Positions 1 to 13,938 are shown, counted from the stretch's first letter. The stretch: DNA of 64,000 bases from Microcebus murinus (GCF_040939455.1 NC_134117.1:52525001-52589000), one strand, 5' to 3'. The notes: a model not told the origin generated them from the letters alone. Numbers and translations are program-made.

Positions 1-3000
1 AAAGCTATAAATCTCTACAAGAAAAATGCATACATAAATGGATAGAAAATATGTAGAAGAAGATACCTACTAAAAGAGACAAGAATTGGAGGAATTGTCA
101 AGAAGGGCTTGAGTCATATCATTATTCATACCCATCTGTAACCATTGTTACAATATTTGGAATTTTATAATTTGAATTAATTATATATTGATTGGATAAC
201 TAAATGCAACTAGTAATTTAAAGGTGACTGATAATGTATAATGAAAGTCACAAATAAAATGCTTCAACAATTTTTAAAGAGAGAAGAGAATTTTAGACTG
301 GAAGAGAGGAAATTGGGCTAGGCTTCCTAGACAGTGTCACGGGATTTGGATGGGGAAGGGGCAAAGGAACAAGGCAGGTGGGAAGAAGCTTGATGCAGAT
401 GCTGCATGACTATGGAAAGTGCCTTGCAAGGCTGAGGGCCCTGGCCTGCCCTGCTAAGATTCAGGTTGAAGGGTAAACTAGAAGAATGCTCAGAATTTCT
501 TTCTTTCATTGCTATGATTCTGTGACTAACTTAAAGTATTATAGATATGTAGAAGAAAGAAAAAAAATTAGCCAATAGAGAAGTATATGAATTCTAATAT
601 GGTATTGAAAGATGGTATTTTAAAAAAGGAATGTAGTGAAAGCTTGAAGGTGGGGATTTTTTTTTCCTCCTGAGTACACACTGGGATGTATATTGGGAAT
701 TAGATTGGAGAGAAAAATAAATATTTGAGAAGATATTTCATTTCCCAAAAAACCCACAAAGGGAACCTAAAAATGCTTTTGAAACAAAATATTTAAGACT
801 GGTTTCATTTACTCATTCACTCACTTAAGGAATTTTTATTGAACGTCAACTGTGTACCTAACAGTCTGCTAGGTGCCTTTGGGGCTGAAACTCGCAACAG
901 CGTATAGGAAAAACAGCCCAGACCAGGGTTCCAGAAATTGAGATAAGAGGGCTGGTTCTAGGGCGAGTCTCACACAGATTGTGTGGCTATGGACAAGTCA
1001 TTCAATGACCACTCCCCCTTCCAAGACACACCTTTCATTGTGGCAAAAATTAGGAGAGGGGGTGTAAAATGATTGATCACTCAAGTCCCTTTCAGTCCTA
1101 GATTATAATTTTGTGAAATCCTATGATCCCAACATTGCAGTGATTGTGAATTCCCAGGAAGATGGAATTTGGAGAGAACAGGATAAGACTGGTGGGGGAG
1201 GGGGGAGAATGGTCCAAAAGTGCCCAGCCTTGGGAAAAACAAAAGCATTCGCTGTCATGAGAATTCTCAGTAGATCATGTGGCTGTCTGTGTTTTCCCAG
1301 AGTTCAAATTTCATTACCACCCCTTTACCCTAGCTCCTCGATCAACCAGGAAAGTGGAAAGACACTGCTGAGTTTTAAGCCTACATTATCATACACACAA
1401 CTTCAAGCACTATAATATTATAGTAGTTGATTTTGCAACAGAGGGACAAATAGAAATATGCCCAAGAAAATGTTAGGCTGCATTCTGCAAAAATAGTTCT
1501 CTAGAATGGTTTTTCTTATGGAAATAAATCATAATAGTTAATGTTTATTAAGCGTCTATTATCTGCCAGGTCTTGTTCTAAGCACTTTTTATATATTAAC
1601 TCATTTAATTCTGACAACAGCCGATAGGTAGGTATTATTATCATACCCATCTCACAGAAAAGAAAAGAGAGGTTAAGAATGTGCCCAGAGTCACCGCAGG
1701 AAGGACTGCAGCCCTGGCAGCCTGACTACGTACATGCTTATGTCCACGTGATGAAAACAAGGAGCTACCAGCATTTCAGTGATTCTCAGACTGTTCATTT
1801 TAATATTAGTGTATATGAATTTTTATTTTCAAAACTCCTTATTTACATCACTATTTTATCTGTGTATGACAAACGAAAGATAAAGAATATCTGATTGAGC
1901 CACATAACACTGTACTTGAAACCGTCTTGTCACAAAGTATTAAATAAGATGGATTTGGTGGTTGCTCGGAAGCCCGTACTGTTCATTTATCCATCTCACC
2001 ATCCATCATACTTTGCCCAATTTATTTGACTGGCATTGCCAATTTGGACTTGGAATGGAGTAAGTAATTCAAGTCAAACTTCATGCTTTGACAGAAATGT
2101 GTGTGGAAATAGGCATAGACCACCGGCTTGGGACCCTTTCCTCCAGTTGATTCTACGATGTCAGAAGAATTAGCTACAGTGACCGTACTTTTTAACCCAA
2201 AATTACAATACATGACCTAACCAAAGACTTGGGCGTTGTTTCTCAGTATGAGAGGCTGTCCTGATGCCAGAGTTTAAATGCCTAAATTGGGGTATTTCCA
2301 TGACAGCAGGGCAAAAAGTAGAATAATAAAATTAAACTCACCCTGGAACCTAGTCCCTGAGTTTACTGGGTAACACTGCCAATGGTGTATCTACAGAATT
2401 TTGTAATGTATTTTGAGCTGCCTTCACTGCTCAATAACACCATTAAAATTAAGTAGTGGTGGTGGACCACAAAGAGGTAAATTCCAATAGCTTATGCAAT
2501 ATGCAACATAAACATTTAGGTCAGATGATAATTCACTAGGTTTCCCATCAGAGTGGTAAACTTCCAAAGTGAGCAGTCTTGCAGAATCTCAATGAAGTGG
2601 CAGTTGACTCAAACGTCACCACCCCCGAAACCACCACCACTAAACTGAATTTCCACCTCAGTTATTCTGTAGTGAGCAATGTAGATCGTTGCCTTGGGGT
2701 GGAGAAAAGGCGGTCCTAGAAACAAAATAAAAGCAGATCTTTCAGGTCCAGTTTTTCTTTACTGTGATTTATTATGAGTGATGAAATAGTGACTTCAAAG
2801 GAGAAATCTCTGGGCTCGGGAAGAGGGACATTTTGAGCATTTCATGGACAGCAGCATCTCACAGGTGGGAAAGGATGTCAGAGGCCACCTGGTGCAGTGG
2901 TTCTCAGGTGGAGCTCCATAGTGCCCAGGGCTCCTCGGGGACGCAAGGCAGGAAAGGTGGGGACCAAGCCATCAAAATTCCCGGCAACTCCTCACTCCAA

Positions 3001-3085
3001 GCAATACAGCTCCCTTTTCATCAGTTTTGTATATTAGAGCTCCTGTAAATTTCTGTTTAAGCAAAAGTGGAGTTCTGGGAAAAAT
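1..3085. other. AT-rich intronic sequence, mostly unrecognised
   Basis: No exon was recognised. Old relics are visible at about 800-900 and 1530-1690; the second has a 'GTTTATTAAGCGTCTATTATC' style and a 'CTCATTTAATTCTGACAACAG' style that fit an ancient mammalian interspersed repeat. A short AC/CC-rich patch is at 2620. Open frames here are short and without family resemblance. Confidence 0.6.
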
Positions 3086-3437
3086 CTATTGATTTGTCAG
3101 CCGGGCACGGTGGCTCATGCCTGTAATCCTAGCTCTCTGGAAGGCCGAGGCGGGAGGATCGCTCAAGGTCATGAGTTGGAGACCAGCCTGAGCAAGAGCG
3201 AGACCCTGTCTCTACTAAAAATAGAAAGAAATTAATTGGCCAACTAAAAGTATATAGAAAAAGTTAGCCGGGCATGGTGGCGCATGCCTGTAGTCCTAGC
3301 TACTCGGGAGGCTGAGGCTGAATTGCTTGAGCCCAGGAGTTTGAGGTTGCTGTGAGCTAGGCTGATGCCATGGCACTCTAGCCCGGGCTACAGAGTGAGA
3401 CTCTGTCTCAAAAAAAAAAAAATCCTATTGATTTGTC
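3086..3437 (+). mobile_element. Lemur-type Alu with 13-bp target-site duplication
   Basis: The body is 3100-3424, dimeric, with the AATTAATTGGCCAACTAA segment and an A tail. CTATTGATTTGTC flanks it at 3086-3098 and 3425-3437, a perfect duplication. Confidence 0.92.
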
Positions 3438-3986
3438 TAAGGGCCACAGCTGGTCAGTGCAGAACTGGGTCCCCCTCCCCTCAGTCCATGCACCTTCCGT
3501 TCTAACACCACCATGCTTCTTTGGGGTTTATCAGGTTTCCCCCACAGAGGGAATGGTGTTCGTGGCCAGTAGCAGCCCTCAGCTGGTGCAGCCAATGCAA
3601 CGTGCCAGCGTCCAGGAGCTATGGGGGACCCACACACTCATAACCAGGGAATGACAGCCACTTGTGCCCACAGAGTAGCCTGAGGACTGACAGTAAGGAA
3701 AATGGGATAGGGAGGCGCAGGCGGGAGAAAGAGAGAGGACGAGGGGTTCCAGAGCAGCTGCCCAGCAGACATGGATGTCTCCAGAAGCCCATGGTGGATC
3801 AGGCACACCAGGGGCTGCAATCCACCTGCTGTCTGGACTGGTACACTGTACACCCAACTCCCAGAGGGCGCTCCCGCCGCATCCTCTCATCCCCACCTGA
3901 AAAGCTCATCTTGGCTCGGACAAAACCAGTCCCCTGCTTGGAGAGGTAAACATGCTGCTACTTATAACAATAAAGTGCACTACTAA

Positions 3987-4289
<303 letters not shown>

Positions 4290-4458
4290 GAAACTATTAT
4301 TAGATTCGAGGAAACAAGATAGTTTGCCCACTGTTCCTATTTGTCAATTCTCAAATAACAAAAAGAGAAGAGACCAGGCTGGACCTAGTGAGGGTATTAT
4401 TTTAATTTTGTTTTCCATGAATAAATAGATTGGGAAGGCAAACCAGTTCATTTTCTTC

Positions 4459-4631
4459 TGGGGTGCATTGCTGCTTTTTTTTAAGAGATGGGGTCTTGCT
4501 CTGTTGCCCAGGCTGGAATGCATTGGCGCAATCATGGCCTCCAACTCCTGGGCTCAAGTGATGTTCCCACCCCAGCCTCCTGAGTAGCTTGGATTACAGA
4601 TGTGAGCCACTGCACCCGGCTGGGGTGCATT
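4459..4631 (-). mobile_element. Monomeric Alu-related SINE (FLAM-like)
   Basis: A single monomer of about 145 bases in reverse orientation, flanked by perfect 11-bp copies of TGGGGTGCATT at 4459-4469 and 4621-4631. Confidence 0.85.
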
Positions 4632-4817
4632 ACTAACTCAGATTCAAAGAAAACTAAAATTACTTTTATTCATTTCTTATCCAACTAGTATCATAGGTGG
4701 CCAAACATATTTATACTAGAAAATAGCATAAGGCTAATAAGGAAGAAACAAACTTTCTGCTTTTCTCTTTGAAAAAAAAAATAGCTAAGATTCCAGAAAG
4801 ACAACAAAGCACATTAT

Positions 4818-5124
4818 AAAGTCTCAGCTTGGCTGGGCACGGTGGCTCACACCTATAATCATAGCACTCTGGAAGGCAGAGGTGGGCAGATCACTCAAGG
4901 TCAGGAGTTCGAAACCAGCCTGAGCAACCCCATGTCCACTAAAAAATATATATATAACAAATTAGCCAGGCATGGTGGCGCATGCCTGTAGTTCTAGCTA
5001 CTCAAGAGGCTGAGGCAGCAGAATTGCTTGAACCCAGGAGTTTGAGGTTGCTGTGAGCTAGGCTGACGCCACAGCACTCTAGCCTGGCAACAAAGTGAGA
5101 CTCTGTCTCAAAAAGTCTCAGCTT
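4818..5124 (+). mobile_element. Lemur-type Alu with target-site duplication
   Basis: The Alu body is at 4831-5112 with a very short tail. AAAGTCTCAGCTT is repeated at 4818-4830 and 5112-5124. Confidence 0.9.
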
Positions 5125-7249
5125 ACTGCAGTGGCAGCAGATATTCTAAGTCCATGCCATGTACGCCTCCATCTCTTCTCCCCAGCTCCCGCCATAGGGC
5201 GAATGAATGACCACACATTCTCTGCCTCTGAATTACAAAGAATGCGCTGGCAGTTGAGCTCCCCACTCCACAATATGACTTGCAATACTTTTTAAAAGAG
5301 AATGATTTGTTATCCAATAGTATAATTTAAATAAATTGCATTAATGCTTGGTTCTAACGTTCATGGTTGGTTAATTTGGTTAATTTGATCTGCGTGTCAT
5401 TTTGATTAAATTGCATTTGATATAGCTCTTTACATTATAAATTGTTAATGTGCTTTAACATATATGATGATCAAATTATTGACTGTTCTCATTCACTGAA
5501 AGGTGGCCTTGGAAGAAAATGGTTTGGAAAGTATTACTTGTGCAATAATGACTTGCTCTTAGAGCTCATAAATGGAAGTGTAATAGAGCAAGTGATTTAG
5601 CTAGTATTACTGAAAATGGTTTTTACAGCTACAAAATAATGCTAACAAACTATTATTATTTTAATACAGTACTTAGGGGTAACACACCAAAATATATTAT
5701 AATTCTATTAGGTGTGAGGCTAAGAGATTTTTTTGCACCCTTTAAAATATATTTCTATATATAGTTAATATATTTATATTGAATTCCCTTATTTCCTACC
5801 TAGTTTTGTTTTATTTCATCTCATTTTATTCTCCCAAAGGATAGTTTTAAACTGACAAAGTAAAGATACCTCACTGCAGTGTCTCCATCATTTTTCATAA
5901 ATATTTACAATATAAAATATTTCTAAGCACATAGGAACTAAAGATACTACAGGTTAGTGGTATCCTAGAGACTAAAAATGAGTAAATTGGATAAATGTCA
6001 GCAATTTTAAAACAGTACACGAGTCCATTAGGGATGGCACTGAATTCTGTGTTTGTGAACATTTCCCAAACAGTATTTAAAGTTTTTTTAAAATTCAGTT
6101 CCATCATTAAAAACCTATAAGACCTCTTATTTCTGGATTTAAGATAATATATATATGAAAGCATTTTGATTTGTATACTTCCGAAGAGAATGATCTCAAA
6201 AGAGTACTTTAAAATAAGCTGTCTTGTAATTCTAGATCAAAGTGGCTCATCAGTGCAACCAAACCTCACCTGCGACACACTGGCCTATAATCATTGCTCC
6301 CAATCCTTAAATTACTGACTGCTGTCTCTTTCTAAAAGCCTGTTTGCAGAAGCTTGACTGTAGAAAAAAAAATGGTCATTGAAGTCAAGATGCCGGAGGC
6401 TTCTGATGGACCATCTTGCTGATTGGACGAGAGTTTGTCGTGGTCCTCATCAGTATACAAAAAATAAAAACGTCAACAAGTTGTTTGAGGCATAAAAAAA
6501 TGGTTCCCTCTCGATCAGCTCTTTATACTTGCAAACAGACGTGCTTGAATTAAAAGAAAATATGGATCTAAAGAAACCAGACTATTTTGTCTTTTGTGAA
6601 GGCAGGCAGTATATTAAAGTTTGCTGTTTCTCATCAAAAGCAATTCCATCAATAAGGGCAAATGTTTAGAGTTTTTCCTTTCTTTCTTCTCCTTCCTTCT
6701 GGGATTACAGTATAATTTTGAATACTGTTTATGGGAACCCCATATGCTAAGATTGTGCAAATACAGACACACTGAGTTGGATTCCGTTAATGAGTTTTAT
6801 GCAGTTTCTTGATACAACATTCTATATTCTTCAGCTGTCTTAAGACCAGTTAGTTTTCAGTTACTCACCTGGTGATGAAAGTGATCTTAATTTTTTAACA
6901 TGACATTATTACTCAATTATAAAACAGCTGAGCTATTTCTTACCAGCATACTCATTTCTAGGTGCATCCACAAATGAGGTTTGTTAAGATGTTAAATTAA
7001 AATGGCATTTTCAATTTCCAGTTCAAAGTGATGGACTGAGCACCTAGGCTTTCCTTCCACCCCCTCCTTCTCTAGAGCCTACAGAGGTAACAGTAAAGAA
7101 AGACAAAGAAAATAAACACCGAATAACAGAGGGGCAAGGGCTGGTGTTGGTCATCAGCAGACAGAAGTTTTTGTGAAACTTCCAGAAGACTGAAAGTACA
7201 TGGGAACATGGGAACTGTGTCTCAGGGGAATACACGAACGAAGAATAAA
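5125..7249. other. AT-rich intronic sequence without recognised repeats or exons
   Basis: About 2 kb with few obvious repeats. The segment at 6230-6480 is less AT-rich and looks unique. Nothing coding was recognised. Confidence 0.55.
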
Positions 7250-7603
7250 AGCAAGAGGGAGGCCGGGCGCAGTGGCTCATGCCTGTAATCCTCTGGAAGG
7301 CCGAGGCGGGCGGGTTGCTCAAGGTAAGGTGTTCAAAACCAGCCTGAGCAAGAGCGATACCCCATCTCTACTATAAATAGAAAGAAATTAATTGGCCAAC
7401 TAATATATATAGAAAAAATTAGCTGGGCAGGGTGTCACGTGCCTGTAGTCCCAGCTACTCGGGAGGCTGAGGCAGGAGGATCGCTTGAACCCAGGAGTTT
7501 GAGGTTGCTGTGAGCTAGGCTGACGCCACGGCACTCACTCTAGCCTGGGCAACAGAGTGAGACTCTGTCTCAAAAAAAAAAAAAAAAAAAAAGGCAAGAG
7601 AGA
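7250..7603 (+). mobile_element. Lemur-type Alu
   Basis: The body is 7261-7592 with a 22-base A tail, and imperfect flanking copies of GCAAGAGGGA / GCAAGAGAGA. A small deletion in the left monomer (AATCCTCTGGAAGG) marks this copy. Confidence 0.88.
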
Positions 7604-8033
7604 AGTGGGGACTCCCTGGGGGTCTGTCTCCAGGACTGCTGTGAGAACTGGCCTGTCTCTGTCTCCCCCCTACTGGAGAAGTTTCTGGCAGGCTGGTGTT
7701 TATCCCTGAAGCTAACAATCTGAGGGCTCCTCTCTAAAGAAATCGAACAACTACAGGGCACATATAGAATTTCTAGGATAGATAGGACTCCACAAAATAA
7801 AGCTCCTCCTTCTGGCATTTGAGGGTTCTCAGTTCCTAACTGGGCACCCTAAGGCGATGCCTGCTAATTGGCATGCCCTGTTCACACGCCCAGATGTCCC
7901 AAACAGGTTAAGGAAAGCTCTTCTATCTACCTACAATGATCAACCTTGTCCTTCATTCTTAAATACAAACGCATAACCAAAGATCGCCAGACACTTAAGA
8001 AAAGCCAACATGAGAGGCAAAGATGAACATAAA

Positions 8034-8374
8034 TAAATAAATACAACAGTCTGGGCATGGTGGCTCGTGCCTATAATCCTAGCATCCCAGGAGGTCGAGG
8101 AGGGAGGATCGCTTAGGTCAGGAGTTTGAGACCAGCCTGAGCAAGAGCGAGACCGCCACACACACCGTTTCTACTAAAAATAGAAAAAATTAGCTGGACA
8201 ACTAAAAACGAAAAAATTAGCCAGGCATGGTGGCGCAGGCCTGTAGTCTCATCTACTCGGGAGGCTGAGGCAGGAGGATTGCTTGAGCCCAGGAGTCTGA
8301 GGTTGCCGTGAGCTAGGCTGACACCATGGCACTCACTCTAGCCCAGGCAACAGAGTGAGACTCTGACTCAAAAA

Positions 8375-8405
<31 letters not shown>

Positions 8406-8413
8406 ATACAACA
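8034..8413 (+). mobile_element. Lemur-type Alu with (AAAT)n tail
   Basis: The body begins at about 8049 and ends in a tandem AAAT tail at 8370-8408. AATAAATACAACAG occurs on both sides, as target-site duplication merging with the tail. Confidence 0.87.
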
Positions 8414-9389
8414 GCTGCCTGATGAAGCAATTTAGAGAACAGGAGATAACTAACACATTCTAATTAGTTTCAGAGAGATTCGGAGACATTGAGCATTCAT
8501 AAAAGAACAGGATGCTATGAAAAAGGAATAATCTGAGAACAAGAAAGAGTTTCTTGGAAATTAAAAATATGATTACCAACATTAAATATTGAAAGAACTA
8601 AAGAAAAAAATAGAAGAAAAAAGTCAAGAGACTTTAAGGAGCAATCTGGGAGATTCAACAGCTGGTTTACAGGCATCTCAGTAAGAGACAGAGGGAGAAG
8701 TGGGAGAAATAAAGGAATGGGAGATAAACAGATGCATGAGTTTTCAGATTGAGCCGGAAGGCGGGTGGGACATCAACAACTTCAAAACGTTGAAGGAAAT
8801 TGATTTTGACACTAAAAATGATATAACCCACTAAATGATGATTCAAAAACCATTCAGTAAGACAGTTCTGTTTGTGTAAGAACATAAAGCGTACTGTTTC
8901 TGAGGAGTTACACAAAGTGGAGACCAGCAAAACAAAGGAGAAAACCAGGAAAGGAAGTCATAGGACCCACAGCTGTTAACCACCGGCTAAAACAGCTTCC
9001 ATGGAGCTGTTTGCAACCTGGAGCTGGAAGTCAGAGGGCCTCAGAAATAAGCCCCCGCAAAGGGTTCTCTGGGAAGTTAGTGATCTCCACAAAGAGCAAT
9101 GGGATTGGGAAGCTGGGTGATTTCTGAAGATATGGTGAAGGCACATTTTTTCTTTTATCAACAAGAACAAAGAAAGATGCAGTCCATGTTTCTATTCCTG
9201 GATTTTGTATTTAGGAATTTGCCTGCTTGCCTGCCTGCTTGCTAAACTTTATTTGTAACCCCAAAATCAATACTTGAGGCCCTTTTGTGGTCATTCAAGG
9301 ATATATACATGCACATGGCAGCAAAAAATCTTAGGCACCCCAGGGTCACATTCCCAGCTGAGGGACTGGGTGACACTCTGCCTTCTTGT
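8414..9389. other. Intronic sequence, nothing recognised
   Basis: A-rich sequence. A (CTTGCCTGC)-like direct repetition occurs at about 9220-9243. No gene or named repeat was recognised. Confidence 0.5.
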
Positions 9390-9839
9390 TCCAGCTCTCA
9401 TGCATAAACAAGTGCCCTCTCCATGCTCTATTTAGTTTTTCATGTTTTTCACGTTTTTGTGCTGTTTGTTTGGCGATTTTGCTGTTTAAAATGGCCGCCA
9501 GCTACAGTGCTAAAGTGCTGTCTAGTGTTCCTAAGTGCAGGAAAGCTATGATGTGTTTTATGGAGAAAATACATGTATTAAGAAGCTTTGTTCAAGCACA
9601 GATTATAGTGCTGTTGGCCATGAGTTCAATCTTAACGAATCAGCCATATCTGTAAGGTGTCTTTAAATAGAAACACATAAACAAGGGCGAGTATTATTCG
9701 GTTGATGAATGCTGTACACCAGGACTGTTGCAGGAACCTAACCCGGTATTTCCCCTAGGAGCAATGGCTCGGTATTCGCTAATTCTGTGTTTCCAGCTAC
9801 TTTGGAGAACATAACTACCCACATAGTAAGAATCAACTG
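9390..9839 (+). mobile_element. Decayed pogo/Tigger-type DNA transposon with transposase N-terminus
   Basis: An open frame includes MAASYSAKVLSSVPKCRKAM (ATG at 9491), recognisably like the DNA-binding N-terminus of Tigger/pogo transposases. It then degrades and stops at about 9654. The right end, reversed, reads CAGTTGATTCTTACTATG next to TA at 9840-9841, matching a Tigger terminal repeat. The left end is not found. It is not functional. The exact Tigger subfamily is uncertain. Confidence 0.75.
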
Positions 9840-9841
9840 TA

Positions 9842-10520
9842 GTTAGTATCTTCAGGGCTTTGGAGGGGAAGCTATACAACAAAGGCATGGTCCAAATGTG
9901 AAGCTAAGTAAAATGTGGCATGGTTTTGAACAATAGGTTTTCAGAACAAAGAAAATCCATTCTTGATACGAGGACGCAAGGTTCTAACGCTGGGCCACAG
10001 AGGAGGGATGCTGGCACCACACTCGATTCTTCAGGGAGCGGTATTTACAAAGTCTTCGCCACCTAAACGCTGCCTGTTGGCATTTAACTTTCAAAATAAA
10101 TCTAGGGACAAAATGTGGACAATTTCATAGTGATTATAAAATGTATCTGTTATGAACCAGGACAGTGGAAAACGTAGAAGACGGAGGCAGAACTAGGGAG
10201 GTGAGGTACAGAGGAGAGGACCAGGGGAAGATTAGGGTGCTTATATCTTCACCTCATGTGACAGTGACATGAGTGACAATGCCCAGAGTCGAACGGAGTC
10301 AGGAGTGGAGACCAAAGTGTACAATATTATTGAAAGTCTCCAAGGCAATCCGTGGAGGAAATGAAAATATAACTGTCAATAATTGAAAAAGGGAGGAGAA
10401 AGGTATCTTAAGGTCTCAATCTTCCTAATCATAAATAGAGACTAACAGTGAGAACAGATTGAGAAGTAAAGGCATAAACGCTCGAGTTTTGGAGGTAGCC
10501 ACCAGAAAATATTTTTAAAA
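9842..10520. other. Intronic sequence, nothing recognised
   Basis: A purine-rich patch is at 10150-10220. No recognised gene or repeat. Confidence 0.5.
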
Positions 10521-10715
10521 CTTGTTACATGGGCCAGGCATGGTGGCTGACGCCTGTAATCCTAGCACTCTGGGAGGCCAAGGCGGGAGGATTGCTTGAG
10601 CCCAGGAATTTGAGATTGCTGGAGCTAGGCTGATGCCACAGCACTCTAGTTGGGGCAACAGAGTGAGACTCTGACTCAAAAAAAAAAAAAAACAAAAAAA
10701 AAAACCTTGTTGCAT
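10521..10715 (+). mobile_element. Short Alu-related monomer
   Basis: A single fused monomer at 10531-10705 with an interrupted A tail. CTTGTTACAT and CTTGTTGCAT flank it, a one-mismatch duplication. Confidence 0.82.
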
Positions 10716-11201
10716 GTATTGTCTCTGGAAGTGAGATTGGGGATAGTAAGTAAGGGTGGAGTGACAGGGTGACGGACTGTTACTTTTCATTCTATGCATT
10801 TCTGTACTTTTTGCTTTCTTTTGCTATATGCAAGTATTGCTTATGTTTAAAGATCAACTCAAAATTTTTAAATAACTTCTTTAACTTTTATATTTTCCTT
10901 GCTTCATGGACACCTTGAGCAAGATATAAGAAGTATAGGTTTAAGCTTGTTGGGGGTGGGCCCTCACAAAGAAATTTCCAAACTGTCTCAGTACACTGAG
11001 TCCTTAGTGTCTGAATCATGTGTTCTCCAAGCCACTAGGCCAGAAGAATGCCTGTCAGTTCCATATATGAAGTGGTTAGGTCCAAATAACTCAATAAGCA
11101 TTTACATCCTAACATGGTACTAGCTGTCTGAAAGAACAATACACTTGATTTAAAAGGAAAAAATACTTTTATTCTATTCTTAAATAACTGTAATATGGTA
11201 C

Positions 11202-11530
11202 AAATAGGATGTGTGGACCGGGCACAGTGGCTCATGCCTGTAATCCCAGGCATTGGGAGGATCACTTGAGGTCAGGAGTTTGAGACCAGCCCGGGCAACA
11301 CAGCAGGATCCCATCTCTACAAAAAATTAGCCAAGCATGGTGGCATGCATCTGTAGTCCTAGCTACTGGGGAGGGAGGCTGAGCCACAAAAATCACTTGA
11401 GCCTGGGAGTTGGAGGTTGCAGTGAGCTATGATCTCACCACTGCATTCCAGCCTGGGCAACAGAGCAAGACCCCATCTCAAAAAAAAAAAAAAAAAAAAA
11501 CCAAAATACAAAAACCAAATAGAATGTGTG
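11202..11530 (+). mobile_element. Older AluJ-like dimer
   Basis: The body is 11216-11516. It lacks the lemur-specific segment and has AAAAAATTAGCCAAGCATGG between monomers. AAATAGGATGTGTG and AAATAGAATGTGTG flank it with one mismatch. Confidence 0.85.
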
Positions 11531-12350
11531 CACCTGTTGGTTCTCAAACTTTGGAATCAGATTGAACACTACCATCATTATTCTCTGTTCCATATTGATT
11601 TCACCCAGCACTTGCTTTTAATCATAGCACCAGCCAAAAACTCAGCTTAAAAAAAAAGGGCAGCATCAAAAGAAACAGTGGAATGTACTGCTGAAACTGT
11701 GAACTGTTGTGAGCTGGTAGTGGTGGGGTCCAACAGCAGTCAAATATCACTGCATTTACTATGAAAACTTAAACCTTCCTGTAGTGCTCCTATGGGTTTG
11801 CTGATTGCTCCAGGGTACCCTGGTGCACAGTTTGGGAACCATGGCTCTAGCATCTATTTGAAAGTTTGTTATGGTCTGTTATGCAACTTCATTGGAAAAT
11901 ATTTGAAGACATGGGTCATATATATTCCACAACATCTAATGTAGTTTCTTGTTCAATAATAAATGCTCCATAAATACTCTCTTTCATTGAATCTCTGATG
12001 GCATCGATTGCCAAGATGCATACCGATTTCTAGACATAGTAAAACGTTTTTTTTTTTTAAGTGCATCATAAAATCAGTGAAATACAGTAGTTATTTGAAT
12101 AGTCTGGTGTGAGTTTATTGCCCGTGTCTGAGTCAGTGCTACAATTTAATATTTACCCAGTGTTATCTATAAAATCTAACTCGTCGGTGTCATTTACAGG
12201 CTTAAAACCTGATCCTAGAAATAAATCCTAAAACAACAGAGTGTGAACAGCCCCCTTCCCAGCACACACACACAACACCAGGAAAGCCTCTAGCTGGCTT
12301 CATCCTTGACATTAGTCATTCTCTAGCTGTTTTGTTTGAAAAAAAATGAG
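11531..12350. other. Intronic sequence with a weak hAT-like relic
   Basis: At about 11700-11850 the text TTGCTCCAGGGTACCCTGG ... GTTTGGGAACCATGG resembles an old hAT-Charlie nonautonomous element. The rest was not recognised. Confidence 0.4.
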
Positions 12351-12352
12351 TG

Positions 12353-12400
12353 TATTTATGAGTGTGTGTATGTTTGTGTTTGTGTGTGTGTGTGTGTGCA
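12353..12400 (+). repeat. (GT)n microsatellite
   Basis: An imperfect then perfect TG-dinucleotide run ends before GCAGGTTGG. Confidence 0.9.
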
Positions 12401-12993
12401 GGTTGGTATTCCTGCCCTTGTGGCATTTGTGCCTTGTGCATCGTCCTCTGGTGGGAGAATGCTAGGGGGAGATGATGACCAGCCAACACACACCGTATCC
12501 AGAGGGCATGTCCACCCTGTGATGGGCTTTTTAGGGGTTTTCATGGCAACCAGACTTAGTAATTTCCCCCCTGACCCCTCTTACCAGTAACTGAAAAAAA
12601 AGCATATAATTGGCTTAGTGGAGTCGCTAGTACATCTTTATGAGCCTGCATAGGCTCTTAACTCTTTAGAATCAACTTCTTGAAAGGGACTAAGCTTCTT
12701 TTCCAAAATAATTTTAAAGTGCATTTCAGAAAAATCAGAATGTTTAAGACCAGGACAACTTTAAGGGCCAATTAGCCACCTCCCCTGCTATGCAGATGAG
12801 GTCACTGGGGCCCAAAGGAATGACATACGAACTCACATAACTACAGTCATGCATTGCTTAACGAGGGGGATATATTTTGAGAAATGCGTGGTTAGGCAAT
12901 TTCATTGTCCTGTGAACATCATAGACTGTACTTGCACAAACCTAGACAGCACAGCGTCCTACACATGTAGGCTATATAGTATAGCCTGTTCCT

Positions 12994-13486
12994 CCAGAGG
13001 TCCCCGACCTTTTTGGCACCAGGGACCGGTTTCATGGGAGACAGTTTTTCCATGGACTGGGTTTGGGGATGGTTTGGGGATGATTTTGCAGCGCCGTTCC
13101 TCAGTGCTGCCATCACCACCTCAGCTCCCCCTCAGATCATCAGGCATTAGATTCTCATCAGGAGCATGAACCCTCCATCCCCTGAATGCCCAGTTTACAG
13201 TAGGGTGCATGCTCCTGTGAGCGCGCCCTAATGCCCTAATGCCCTAATGCCATTGATGATCTGACAGGAGGCAGAGCCTATTTGGTGATTCAAGAGATGG
13301 GCAGCGGCTATAAATACAGATGAAGCTTTGTGCACCTGCGGTTCACCTCCTGCTGTGTGCGCCCCCATTCTTAAGTTTTATGGAAGACAATTTCTCCACA
13401 GACAGGGGCATGGAAGCTCTGTGGCCAGTCCCTAACAGGCCACAGCCTGGTACAGGTTCGTGGCCCCAGGGTTGGGGACTGCAGCT
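12994..13486. mobile_element. Nonautonomous DNA transposon nested in Tigger1
   Basis: The ends are inverted: CAGAGGTCCCCGACC at the left and the reverse complement of GGTTGGGGACTGCAG at the right. The interior is partly palindromic (GACCGGTTTCATGG / GGTTCGTGGCCC). It contains three tandem copies of CCTAATGC at about 13228-13248. I do not assign a family name with certainty. Confidence 0.7.
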
Positions 13487-13938
13487 GTAGGCAACTGTGA
13501 CACAATGGTAAGTATTTGTGTATGTAAACATAGAAAAGGTACAGTAAAAATATGGAATAATTCACTTCTGAAATGTACCTAAAAAAAAAAAAAAATATGG
13601 AATAAAACTGGTCCATCTGTGTAGGGTACTTACCATGAATGGGGCTTGCGGGACTGGAAGTTGCCCTGGGTGAGTGAGTGAGTGGTGAGTGAAGGTGAAG
13701 GCCTAGGACGTTACTGTCCACTACTGTAGGCTTTATAAACACTGCACACTTAGGGTACACTAAATTTACTTTAAAAATTTTTTTCTTTCTTTATTAATAA
13801 ATCAACCTTAGCTTACTGTACATTTTTTACTTTATAAACTTTTTAACGTTTTAAAACTTTTGAGTCTTGTAATAACACTCAGCTTAAAACAAACATGTGT
13901 ATGGATTTATAAAAATACTTTCTTTATATCTTTTTAAG

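Noticed and set aside
13371..13760. 129-codon minus-strand frame
   Set aside because: Lies across the nested DNA elements in Tigger1 and does not resemble a transposase.
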